This document shows, one piece after another, positions 26,190-35,139 of a stretch of DNA of 64,000 nt. The notes below the pieces were generated by a model. It worked only from the letters and a program-made list of their open reading frames with translations. It had not been told where the DNA came from and searched no databases. Made by a program: the position numbers and the translations under genes. Source of the DNA: Anaerolineales bacterium (lineage in GTDB: Bacteria > Chloroflexota > Anaerolineae > Anaerolineales > JABWBV01); contig JACKAX010000019.1 in assembly GCA_020634875.1 (NCBI GenBank), positions 1 through 64,000 on the forward strand, read 5' to 3'. Within the stretch, counting starts at the first letter, position 1. Each line of letters begins with the position of its first letter.

Positions 26190-29100
26190 ATGCTTACTTC
26201 TATCCGAAAATTCCTAAAAGCCCCTATTTTTGAACATGAAGAAGAAACGCGCATAGCATTTTTGCTCAATACGCTTTCATTACTCATTTTAGTTATCTTG
26301 TTTGCGGGCGCGGTATTAAGCCCCATCCTTTCGGCTATGGTTGGGAACCAGCTTGCCTATTCTCAAATCATCAATACCCTCCTCTCTCGAGCGAGTTTTC
26401 TGATTCTTCTTACCGTGGTAACCCTGGTTTTGATTCGGGTTGGATATGTTCGCCAGGCTAGTGTAGTTTTTGTTTTTACCGCCTGGCTTATTGTCGCGGC
26501 CAATATGTACCGGAACGGTGGAGTCCAGGGACTTACATACCTAAACTTTTTATTACCCATTATTATCGCCGGTTTGTTTTTGGGAATTCGCGCGGCAGGC
26601 TTATATGCATTCATTTCTTTCGTCGCAGGCGGAATTGCCCTCTACCTGTCCAATCAGAATCGTCTCCCGGCCTATACACCACTGAACCCAATCGGTTCTT
26701 TTGTGGTGGGTGGAATTTCTTTTGCATTGGCTGCCTTGATCATAGCTTTATATGTTCGCCGCTTGCAAGACACGTTAAATCTCTTACAAACGGTCAACCA
26801 ACAATTAGAAGAAAGTAGTAAAAATCTGGAAAAACGAGTTGCAGAACGTACCCAGGCGCTCACCTCGAGTGCGGAAGTCAGCCGGCGGTTATCTACTATT
26901 TTGGACCCAGACCAACTGATGTTGGAAGTGGTTGAGCAAATCAAAGAAACTTACCAGTATTATCACGGACAAATTTACCTGCTGGATGAAAACAAGAAAA
27001 ATCTAGTTCTTGCTGGGGCGACGGGCGAGGCTGGCCGCATCCTGATCGCGCGCGGCCACCACCTTCCAATTGAGCAAGGGATTGTGGGCAAAGTTGCTCG
27101 TACCCAAAAGGGGATTCTTGTCCCAGATACAGCCCAAGACCCAACTTGGCTCCCGAACCCGCTGCTTCCCGACACCAAAGCTGAAATTGCTGTCCCGATC
27201 AAGCTTGGTGACCAGGTAATTGGGGTCTTAGATATGCAAGATGATAAAGTGGGAAAAATTTTAGAAGAAGACATGGAACTCTTGGATGCAATTGCCAATC
27301 AGGTCGCAATTGCTTTACAAAATGCGATTCAATATGATGAGACCCAGGCTCTTTTCCAGGTTAGTCAGGCACTTGCGACAGCCGCCACCTACCAGGAAAT
27401 GTTGGCCGCTTTCATGATCTATGGGGCCGCGCAGGCTGACCAGGGTGGGCTGCTCATTTTTAACACAAACGATGATGGCGTTATCTATGCAGTGGATTAC
27501 GCGGCAGCATGGACGCGCCATACCCATCAACCTTCTCCCATCCAACCCGGTACGCGTTTTTCCCCTGAGCAGATACCGTTTACGCAATATCTGCTCCATA
27601 ACCAAACTCTCATCATCTCCGATATTTATGCTGCAACGCCTGGCCCCCAAACCACTTCACCCGAAATCGCCGCGGTGTTAACCCAGTTTGGACTGGCCGC
27701 GATGGCTGGATATCCTTTAATGCTAGGAGGACAGTTACTTGGTGCGATCTTATTCGGGTACAACCACGCTCATACCTTTACAGAACGCGAGTTACAACCC
27801 TTGCAAGCTATCGCAAATCAATTGGCGATCCTGTTACGCAACCAGCAATTATTAGCAGAAACGCAAAATGCTTTGGATCAATTGAATCTGGTTAACCAGC
27901 GTCTGGTCGGCGAAGGCTGGCATGAATTTGCAAAACTGTCAGGAGGTATTAAAGTCGAAGATATCGCTCCCGGAATTGCCCTGGCAACGTTGGAAACGCA
28001 TAACGGACACAAAGGTCAACTAAAAGCTCATCAGGAAATCACAATCCCAATTAACGTACGGGGTGTTGATATAGGGCAATTCCTATTACAACAGTTTGAT
28101 GATAAGCCATTCTTCGAGCAAGATCAGGCTTTACTTCAGGAAGTTGCTTACGAAGTTGGGGCCGCGTTGGAAAATATGCGTTTGTTAGAAGAAACCCAAC
28201 AAAATGCTCTCGCCCTTGAAGAATCCCGCAACTTGTTGGATGCGGTTATTGAAAACCTGCCTCTGTTGCTTTTCGTGAAAGATGCCAAGGAATTCCGCTA
28301 CGTTCGTTGGAACAAGGCTGGCGAAACCATGCTTGGCCTTACCGCGGCAGATGTCTTAGGCAAAAACGCCTACGACTCCTTTGGCAAAGAAGAAGCTGAC
28401 CGTTTTACTGCCCAGGATTGGGAGATTTTAAGTGGGGAAAGCTTGTTAGAGATTGTCGAAGAAACCATCGAAACCCCAACTGGCACTCGTATCCTCCACA
28501 CACGAAAAACCCCAGTCTTTGGGCCAGATGGACACCCCCGCTATCTTGTCGGGCTGTCCGAAGACATCACCGAACGAAAACAAGCCGAAAAGACCCTCGA
28601 GGCCCTCAGCGCTCAAAACCAATTGGTACTCAACAGTGCAGGCGAAGGTATCTTAGGTTTGGACGAAAAAGGCAACCATACCTTTGTAAACCCGGCCGCG
28701 GCGCAAATTTTGGGTTATACCTTCGAAGAACTGATCGGGAATCCCAGTCATGCGATCTGGCATCACAGCCGTCCCGATCATACCCCTTATCCTGAGGAAG
28801 AATCTCCTATTTTCCAAACCTTAAAGTCAGGAAGTATTCTTCATGGCGAAGAATATTTTTGGACAAAGACTAACCAAGGAATTCCGGTAGAATTCACGAG
28901 TACTCCCATTAAAGAAGGGGGAAGAACGACAGGAGCAGTCGTTACGTTCCGGGATATTTCTCTCCGTAAACAAGACGAAATGCTCCTTAACCGGCGATTG
29001 GGTGAACTCGAAAGCTTGAATGCCATCGGGCAAATTCTCGCCACCCAAACCGATTTGGAAGAGATGTTAACCGAAGTGGGGAATACCATCCTCAATACCT

Positions 29101-32100
29101 TCCAAACCCCAGGCGGTTACATTGCCCTTTATGACGAGCGCGCAGAAATGATCACCGTTCCATTCTCGGCTTGTCAGGGCGAACGTATAGAAATTTCTTC
29201 CCGGGCATTGGGTTCTGATCTTGCTTCCCAGGTGCTCCGTACCCGCCAACCTTTACTGTTTTCGGAACATTCCGATACACGCGGGACTGCCCTCATCGCA
29301 GCAGAACTCCAAGCTCCTTCTTGGTTGGGCGTTCCAATTCTGAGTGGGAGTGAAGTTATTGGGATGATAGGCATCTACCATCTCCAAATCGAAAATTACT
29401 TTTCGGCCAATGACCTTCGACTGCTTGTGACCATTGCGGCAAACTTGAGTACTTCTATTCAAAATAGCCGATTGTTTGCCCAAACCCAAAATGCCCTCAT
29501 TGATCTCGAAAACCTCACTCGCCGTCTCACGCGTGAAAGCTGGCAAGATTATATGGATGCCACCGCGGATGAATTAGGATTTATCTATGATTTAAGTCGG
29601 GTAGCCCCAATTGCCCCTGAGATGCCCATAAACGGTAATGTGGCCCTGGAACAGCCCCTCCTGGTTCAAGGCGAGGTTATTGGTCGTCTCGTTATTGCCG
29701 AAACGGAACAAAACGATGCGGAAAGTCAAGAAGTATTAGAAGCTGTTTCAAAACAGTTGAGCGCCCACATTGAAAACCTGCGCCTGCTCGAGCAAACACA
29801 AGAAAGCCGTAACCAATTGCAGAAAAACGAGGCCCGTTTGCAGATTCTGGTTGAAAACACGCCGGATGCTTTTGTGACGGTTGATGTTTCTACTGGGCTT
29901 TTCACTGACCCCAACGAAAACTCGATGAAACTTTTTGGCCTCAACCGTGAAGCGTTGCTTAAAGTAGGCCTGGTAGAAATGAGTCCTGCCTATCAACCGG
30001 ATGGTAAGTTATCCGCGGAAAAATCAAAAGCCTACATTGAAGAAGCCCTTCAAACGGGCGAAACCGTAATTTTCGAATGGACGCATATCAACGCTTCTGG
30101 CGATGAAATTCCCTGCGAACTTCGGTTGGTACGTTTGCCTGGGGACCGACCTCAGGTTCGGGCGAGTGTTACCGACATCTCTATTCGTAAGCAGGCAGAA
30201 GCCGAAACCCGGCGTCTAGCCCAAGCGATCCAGTCTACGGCAGATATGGTGGTTATTACAGACATTAATGGCAATATTCAATTTGTCAACAATGCTTTTG
30301 AAAAAACGACTGGCTACAAAGTCGAAGAGGCCATCGGCGGTAACCCACGCTTGCTTAGAAGTGGTGTACAAGGGAAGGATTTCTACAAAACTATGTGGGG
30401 GCATATTCTCTCTGGGGAAGTTTGGAATGGAGAGGTTATCAATCGTCGAAAAGATGGAACTTTGTACACCGCGCAATTGTCCATCTCCCCCATTTTAAAT
30501 GAACGTGAGGAGATTGTTCAGTTTGTTGCGGTACAGCGTGATATTACCGAACGCAAACAGGCAGAGGAAGCCTTACGGATCAACGAAGCCCGGCTTGCCG
30601 AAGCCCTCCAGATTGCCCACCTAGGTCACTGGGAATACGATGTGGAGAAAGACCTCTTCACCTTCAACGACCAGTTCTACTCGATCTTCCACACCACTGC
30701 CGAAAAAGTGGGTCGCAATCAGCTATCCTCCGCTCAGTATTCAGAGTTGTTTGTGTATCCTGAAGATATGCCCATTGTAGGTGCCGAGATTGGTAAGGCA
30801 CTTACTTCCACCGAACCCGTATATCACGCAGACCTGGAACATCGTATTTTGTACGCGGATGGGGGGCTAGGCTATATCTCTGTTCAGGTTACGGTTGAAC
30901 GTGATGAGCATGGCAAAATCACCCGTTTCTATGGCGCAAACCAGGACATCACTGAACGAAAGCAAGCTGAAAACATTCTTCGGGAAAGCGAAGCCCGCCT
31001 TGCCGAAGCACTTCAGATCGCCCGCCTGGGCCACTGGGAATACGATGTCGAAAAGGACCTCTTCACCTTCAACAACCAGTTTTATTCGATCTTCCACTCT
31101 TCTACCGAAAAAGTAGGCAGTAACCAACTATCCTCCGCCCAATATGCACAATTGTTTGTATATCCTGACGATATGCCCATGGTAGGGGAGGAGATTGGCA
31201 AGGCGCTTAACGCCACCGACCCCATATATCATTCAGAACTGGAGCATCGGATTATGTACGCAGATGGGGGTGTGGGATATATTTCCGTCCAGGTTACAGT
31301 TGAACGCGATGAAGACGGTAAGATTATGCGGTTCTATGGTGCAAACCAGGATATCACCGAGCGTAAACAAGCCGAACAAGCCTTGGCCGAAAGCACCCAT
31401 CAGATCGAATTGATTTTGGGGACAGCTGGTGAAGGGATCCTTGGCCTAGATGAAAACGGGAAACATGTCTTTGTAAATCCCGCTGCGGCACAGATGCTTG
31501 GGTATGAAGCCCATGAGTTGATCGGTAAAATCAGTCACAATCTCTGGCATCACTCTCGACCAGATGGGACCTCTTATCCAAGCAATGAATGTCCTATTTT
31601 CCTTACTCTGAGCGATGGCATTACCCAACGCGGGGAAGAGTATTTCTGGCGGAAAGATGGCACGGGTTTCCCCGTATCCTTTACCAGTCAACCCATTATT
31701 GAACGAGGGAAGATTACCGGAACGGTGATTACCTTCCAAAATATTACTTTGCAAAAGCAAACCCAGGAAATTTTGACCCGCCGTGCTTCTGAACTTCAAA
31801 CAGTTGCTACGCTGAGCACTACAGCCTCGACGGTGCTAAACCCCTCTGAACTCCTACAATCAGTCGTCAATCTTACCAAAGACCGTTTTACCCTGTACCA
31901 CGCTCATGTTTACCTGCTCGATGAGACAGAACAAGCTTTGGACCTTGCCTATGGCGCTGGAGAAATAGGTCAACGGTTAGTCAGTGAGCAGCATCGCATC
32001 ATGCTCGATTCGGAAAAATCCCTGGTTGTCCGTGCAGCTCGTGAGCGGAGGGCTGTCACCGTCAATGACGTTCAGGCTGACCCAGGGTTCTTGTCCAACC

Positions 32101-33035
32101 CGCTCTTACCACACACCCGGGCAGAAATGGCTATCCCCTTGATTGCCGGAGATAAAGTTCTTGGCGTTTTTGATGTTCAAGCCAATCGCGTAAATTACTT
32201 TAGCGAAGAAGATGCTAACATCTTTACCACCCTTTCCTCGCAGGTTGCCGTTGCTCTTCAAAACGCCCGTTTGTACGTCGAACAGGCCGCTACCGTCCAA
32301 CGCCTTCGGGAGTTGGACCACCTAAAATCCTCCTTCCTGGCGAACATGAGTCACGAGTTACGGACTCCGCTCAACTCCATCATTGGCTTTACCGAAATCA
32401 TTTTGGAAGGGATTGATGGTCCGCTCACCGAGTTCATGGAAGGTGACTTAAAGATCATCCAGAAAAACGGCAAACATCTCCTTAGTCTCATTAACGACGT
32501 GCTAGATATGGCAAAGATCGAAGCTGGACGGATGAGCCTCTCTTACGAACGCTTCACCCTGACCGAACTCCTCGATGACGTTGTGGACATCACCACCTCC
32601 CTGGCCCACGACAAACAACTTTATCTACGAACCGAATATATGGACACCGAAGAAACCGAACTTGTTGCTGACCGTATTCGCCTCCGCCAAGTAATGATTA
32701 ACTTGGTTGGAAACGCTGTAAAGTTCACCGAAACTGGCGGGATTACCTTACGATCTGAGAAAAAAGATGGTAAGCTTTGGCTTAAGGTGGTTGATACCGG
32801 CATAGGTGTCCCACCTGAAAAACTTGAAACGATATTTGAGTATTTCAGTCAAGTGGACACCTCAACAACACGTAAGGCGGGTGGTACAGGGTTAGGGTTG
32901 CCCATCAGCCGGCGGTTAGTAAAATTACATCAAGGCGAACTTTGGGCAGAGAGTAGCGGAATCGAAGGTGAAGGTTCTGTCTTTTATCTGACTTTACCCT
33001 TGGAACACACGCCGGAAGCTCAATCAGAAGGATAA
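26190..33035 (+). CDS. giant membrane PAS/GAF sensor histidine kinase (2281 residues)
   Basis: Order of parts by residue: six or so membrane helices (25-195), coiled coil, GAF (228-378, WLPNPLLPDTKAEIAVP), GAF (384-550), GW module (568-667), PAS (680-797), PAS (805-927), GAF (930-1093), GW module (1108-1200), PAS (1208-1330), PAS (1338-1460), two near-identical PAS (1466-1735), PAS (1735-1853), GAF (1864-2027, FLSNPLLPHTRAEMAIP), HisKA with the phospho-acceptor His near 2055 (NMSHELRTPLNS), and HATPase (NLVGNAVKFTE, DTGIGVP, GTGLGLPIS). It is the only protein of the sensor run with a transmitter domain and may serve as the common output. GAGAGG precedes the ATG. The threonine synthase–receiver gene follows after five bases. 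Confidence 0.95.
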   Translation: MLTSIRKFLKAPIFEHEEETRIAFLLNTLSLLILVILFAGAVLSPILSAMVGNQLAYSQIINTLLSRASFLILLTVVTLVLIRVGYVRQASVVFVFTAWLIVAANMYRNGGVQGLTYLNFLLPIIIAGLFLGIRAAGLYAFISFVAGGIALYLSNQNRLPAYTPLNPIGSFVVGGISFALAALIIALYVRRLQDTLNLLQTVNQQLEESSKNLEKRVAERTQALTSSAEVSRRLSTILDPDQLMLEVVEQIKETYQYYHGQIYLLDENKKNLVLAGATGEAGRILIARGHHLPIEQGIVGKVARTQKGILVPDTAQDPTWLPNPLLPDTKAEIAVPIKLGDQVIGVLDMQDDKVGKILEEDMELLDAIANQVAIALQNAIQYDETQALFQVSQALATAATYQEMLAAFMIYGAAQADQGGLLIFNTNDDGVIYAVDYAAAWTRHTHQPSPIQPGTRFSPEQIPFTQYLLHNQTLIISDIYAATPGPQTTSPEIAAVLTQFGLAAMAGYPLMLGGQLLGAILFGYNHAHTFTERELQPLQAIANQLAILLRNQQLLAETQNALDQLNLVNQRLVGEGWHEFAKLSGGIKVEDIAPGIALATLETHNGHKGQLKAHQEITIPINVRGVDIGQFLLQQFDDKPFFEQDQALLQEVAYEVGAALENMRLLEETQQNALALEESRNLLDAVIENLPLLLFVKDAKEFRYVRWNKAGETMLGLTAADVLGKNAYDSFGKEEADRFTAQDWEILSGESLLEIVEETIETPTGTRILHTRKTPVFGPDGHPRYLVGLSEDITERKQAEKTLEALSAQNQLVLNSAGEGILGLDEKGNHTFVNPAAAQILGYTFEELIGNPSHAIWHHSRPDHTPYPEEESPIFQTLKSGSILHGEEYFWTKTNQGIPVEFTSTPIKEGGRTTGAVVTFRDISLRKQDEMLLNRRLGELESLNAIGQILATQTDLEEMLTEVGNTILNTFQTPGGYIALYDERAEMITVPFSACQGERIEISSRALGSDLASQVLRTRQPLLFSEHSDTRGTALIAAELQAPSWLGVPILSGSEVIGMIGIYHLQIENYFSANDLRLLVTIAANLSTSIQNSRLFAQTQNALIDLENLTRRLTRESWQDYMDATADELGFIYDLSRVAPIAPEMPINGNVALEQPLLVQGEVIGRLVIAETEQNDAESQEVLEAVSKQLSAHIENLRLLEQTQESRNQLQKNEARLQILVENTPDAFVTVDVSTGLFTDPNENSMKLFGLNREALLKVGLVEMSPAYQPDGKLSAEKSKAYIEEALQTGETVIFEWTHINASGDEIPCELRLVRLPGDRPQVRASVTDISIRKQAEAETRRLAQAIQSTADMVVITDINGNIQFVNNAFEKTTGYKVEEAIGGNPRLLRSGVQGKDFYKTMWGHILSGEVWNGEVINRRKDGTLYTAQLSISPILNEREEIVQFVAVQRDITERKQAEEALRINEARLAEALQIAHLGHWEYDVEKDLFTFNDQFYSIFHTTAEKVGRNQLSSAQYSELFVYPEDMPIVGAEIGKALTSTEPVYHADLEHRILYADGGLGYISVQVTVERDEHGKITRFYGANQDITERKQAENILRESEARLAEALQIARLGHWEYDVEKDLFTFNNQFYSIFHSSTEKVGSNQLSSAQYAQLFVYPDDMPMVGEEIGKALNATDPIYHSELEHRIMYADGGVGYISVQVTVERDEDGKIMRFYGANQDITERKQAEQALAESTHQIELILGTAGEGILGLDENGKHVFVNPAAAQMLGYEAHELIGKISHNLWHHSRPDGTSYPSNECPIFLTLSDGITQRGEEYFWRKDGTGFPVSFTSQPIIERGKITGTVITFQNITLQKQTQEILTRRASELQTVATLSTTASTVLNPSELLQSVVNLTKDRFTLYHAHVYLLDETEQALDLAYGAGEIGQRLVSEQHRIMLDSEKSLVVRAARERRAVTVNDVQADPGFLSNPLLPHTRAEMAIPLIAGDKVLGVFDVQANRVNYFSEEDANIFTTLSSQVAVALQNARLYVEQAATVQRLRELDHLKSSFLANMSHELRTPLNSIIGFTEIILEGIDGPLTEFMEGDLKIIQKNGKHLLSLINDVLDMAKIEAGRMSLSYERFTLTELLDDVVDITTSLAHDKQLYLRTEYMDTEETELVADRIRLRQVMINLVGNAVKFTETGGITLRSEKKDGKLWLKVVDTGIGVPPEKLETIFEYFSQVDTSTTRKAGGTGLGLPISRRLVKLHQGELWAESSGIEGEGSVFYLTLPLEHTPEAQSEG
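30585..31394 (+). repeat. two near-identical tandem 405-base PAS-coding repeats
   Basis: Copies at 30585-30989 and 30990-31394 encode PAS units with LGHWEYDVEKDLFTF and GANQDITERKQAE in both. The high base identity, including many silent positions, points to a recent in-frame duplication. The period equals that of the triple repeat at 21168-22382. Confidence 0.9.
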
Positions 33036-33040
33036 ATTGA

Positions 33041-34699
33041 ATGGCGTTCCCCAAACAACTTCAATGTAACTCTTGTGGCAACAAACAGGCCTTTATTTCC
33101 TTCAAAGACCTTTCCTGCCAGGCTTGTGGTTCGGATTGGGTGGATGCAATCTATGATTACGATGCTTTCAAACGCGCTTTGCTCTCTGGTCTGCATGGAC
33201 GCCCCTCGAATCTCTGGCGTTATCAGGATGTTCTCCCCATCTCAGAGGCCAGCACAGCCAGTGAGGCTTTTAATAATAATTTGATCAGTGCCGGGGGAAC
33301 CCCCATGCTTCACTCGGTCAAATATGCAAAAACGCTTAACCTGGATCGGTTGTATATCAAAGACGAGCGGTATGGTCCCACTAGCTCTTTTAAAGATCGG
33401 CAAGCCGCAGTGGCCGTTGCCTCTATGCTGGATAACGGCATTAGTGAATGTGTTATTGCGTCCACAGGAAATGCCGCCGTAGCCTATGCCGCAGCCTGTG
33501 CCCGCGCGGGATTAAAACTATGGGTCTTTATGACCAGCCTTGTGCCTCAGGAAAAACTCCGCGAAGCTGCCTTGTTTGGTGCGGAGGTGATTCGTGTCAG
33601 CGGCAATTACGATCAAACAAAACAAATCGCTGCCGATTTCGCAAAACGCCGGGGGCTGCAACTAGACCGGGGTGCAAAAAGCCTCCCTGCTCGCGAAGCC
33701 TTCAAAACGATAGCGTATGAAATCATCGAAAATTTGGGGTGGCGAGTCCCAGATTGGTATCTGCAGGCAGTCAGCGGGGGATTGGGGCCGATTGGCGTGT
33801 ACCGGGGATTTCAGGAATTGTTTGAAATGGGTTTGATTGACCGCGTACCCAAATTGGGTGTGCTCCAGGCGGAAGGGTGTTCGCCTATGGTCAAAGCCTT
33901 CAAAGCTGGAAGTTCAATCGCCGAACCGATTCTGCCCGAAACGCGTATCGCCATCCTCTCCACCGGAGACCCTGGTCAAGGTTATACCATGTTGTGGAAC
34001 CTGGCCCAGAAATACGGTGGGTACATGGAAGCTGTCACCGACCAAGAAGCCTTCCAATCCATGCAGACTCTCGCCCGGACCGAAGGATTGGCCGTGGAAC
34101 CCGCAACAGCGGTAGCCTTTGCCGGACTAGAGAAAATGGTTCACAACGAAGTAATTACCCCTGACGAAATGGTAGTGGTGAACTGCACCGGGCATACCTT
34201 CCCTGTTGAAAAACATGTCCTCGGTGAGGAATGGCGGCTTGACATCCATCTAAGCGATGATCAATCCCCGGCCCCTCGCGAGGGGCTGATTGCCGCCCTA
34301 AACAGTCTGGACGAAAAAGCCACCACTGTCTTACTCATTGATGACAATCCAAACGATGCGCTCCTCATTCGCCGTTTGCTTGAAGCGCGTAAAAACTACC
34401 GTGTTTTTCACGCAATGGACGGTTACGAAGGCCTAAAAATTGCCCGCCAACGCTTACCCGATCTTATTGTTTCAGATTTGACCATGCCGAATATGGATGG
34501 GTTCCATGTTATTGAAGAACTCCGCGCAGATGACCGTACCCGCCATATCCCGGTAATCGTAGTCAGCGCCCGTGATATTACTAATCACGAACGCGAATTG
34601 CTCAATCGCCAAGTCGAAGCCCACTATCAAAAAGGCTCTTTGTCCATTCGCGAATTTGTGGATCAAGTCGTGGGCGTCATTGAACAGAAAAACTCATAA
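33041..34699 (+). CDS. threonine synthase-like PLP enzyme fused to a receiver domain
   Basis: 552 residues. The N-terminus carries a zinc-ribbon-like set (Cys9, Cys12, Cys26, Cys29) followed by a fold-type II PLP domain (about 60-410) with Lys118 in SSFKDRQ as the Schiff-base lysine, STGNAAVAYAAACARAG, and the glycine loop AVSGGLGPIG. Residues 428-548 form a complete receiver domain (LLIDDNPNDALL, Asp479 in VSDLTMPN, VSAR, and a Lys near the end in HYQKGS). Threonine synthase makes threonine from O-phosphohomoserine. The fusion suggests activity or partner choice controlled by phosphorylation. It starts five bases after the giant kinase with AAGGA eight bases ahead of the ATG. Substrate may differ from classical ThrC. 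Confidence 0.9.
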   Translation: MAFPKQLQCNSCGNKQAFISFKDLSCQACGSDWVDAIYDYDAFKRALLSGLHGRPSNLWRYQDVLPISEASTASEAFNNNLISAGGTPMLHSVKYAKTLNLDRLYIKDERYGPTSSFKDRQAAVAVASMLDNGISECVIASTGNAAVAYAAACARAGLKLWVFMTSLVPQEKLREAALFGAEVIRVSGNYDQTKQIAADFAKRRGLQLDRGAKSLPAREAFKTIAYEIIENLGWRVPDWYLQAVSGGLGPIGVYRGFQELFEMGLIDRVPKLGVLQAEGCSPMVKAFKAGSSIAEPILPETRIAILSTGDPGQGYTMLWNLAQKYGGYMEAVTDQEAFQSMQTLARTEGLAVEPATAVAFAGLEKMVHNEVITPDEMVVVNCTGHTFPVEKHVLGEEWRLDIHLSDDQSPAPREGLIAALNSLDEKATTVLLIDDNPNDALLIRRLLEARKNYRVFHAMDGYEGLKIARQRLPDLIVSDLTMPNMDGFHVIEELRADDRTRHIPVIVVSARDITNHERELLNRQVEAHYQKGSLSIREFVDQVVGVIEQKNS

Positions 34700-34715
34700 T
34701 TTGACGACGCCTCGG

Positions 34716-34729
34716 GAGGAGGCCTCCTC
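34716..34729 (+). other. 14-base perfect palindrome between two operon genes
   Basis: GAGGAGGCCTCCTC lies in the 47-base gap between the fusion gene and the stand-alone receiver gene, followed by AAAAAA. In RNA it could form a five-base stem with a GGCC loop. It is not a terminator in the plus direction, since it lacks a U-run. It could be an RNA processing or stability element, or a DNA-binding site. Confidence 0.4.
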
Positions 34730-34746
34730 AAAAAATAGGAAAGCCT

Positions 34747-35121
34747 ATGCCAAAATCAATCCTTTATATCGAAGACAATCCAGACAACTTGCAGTTGGTC
34801 GAACGTGCTTTAAAAGCGAAAGGTTATGAGGTGATTAAAGCCCAGACCGGTGTCGCAGGCGTTGAAACTGCAGAGGGGATGAACCCGGACTTAATTTTGC
34901 TCGACATTAACCTCCCGGACATTGACGGATACGAGGTCGCCCGGCGTTTACGTGGGAGTAAAAATACCCACATGCTCACTGTTCCCATCATTGCTGTGAC
35001 TGCCAATGCCCTCAAGGGCGATGCTGAAAAAGCGCTCGAAGCAGGGTGTGACTTTTATATGTCAAAACCTATTAATGTAAGAGAACTCTGGATGCGGGTT
35101 GAAACATATATGCCGAAGTAA
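34747..35121 (+). CDS. stand-alone response-regulator receiver protein
   Basis: 124 residues, receiver domain only: acidic pair Glu9/Asp10 in YIEDNPDN, phospho-acceptor Asp53 in LLDINLP, Thr in VTAN, and Lys in MSKPIN. DivK/Spo0F-like single-domain receivers carry phosphate between proteins or bind targets allosterically. It lies between two threonine synthase genes downstream of the giant kinase, so it is the natural diffusible acceptor for that kinase. AGGAAAG precedes the ATG. Confidence 0.93.
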   Translation: MPKSILYIEDNPDNLQLVERALKAKGYEVIKAQTGVAGVETAEGMNPDLILLDINLPDIDGYEVARRLRGSKNTHMLTVPIIAVTANALKGDAEKALEAGCDFYMSKPINVRELWMRVETYMPK

Positions 35122-35139
35122 TTCCAAAAGTAGGCCCTC

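Noticed and set aside
21168..31394. Repeats as sign of an insertion element or integron in the sensor run
   Set aside because: All repeats are in frame and encode complete PAS units. No transposase, terminal inverted repeats or target duplications are seen.
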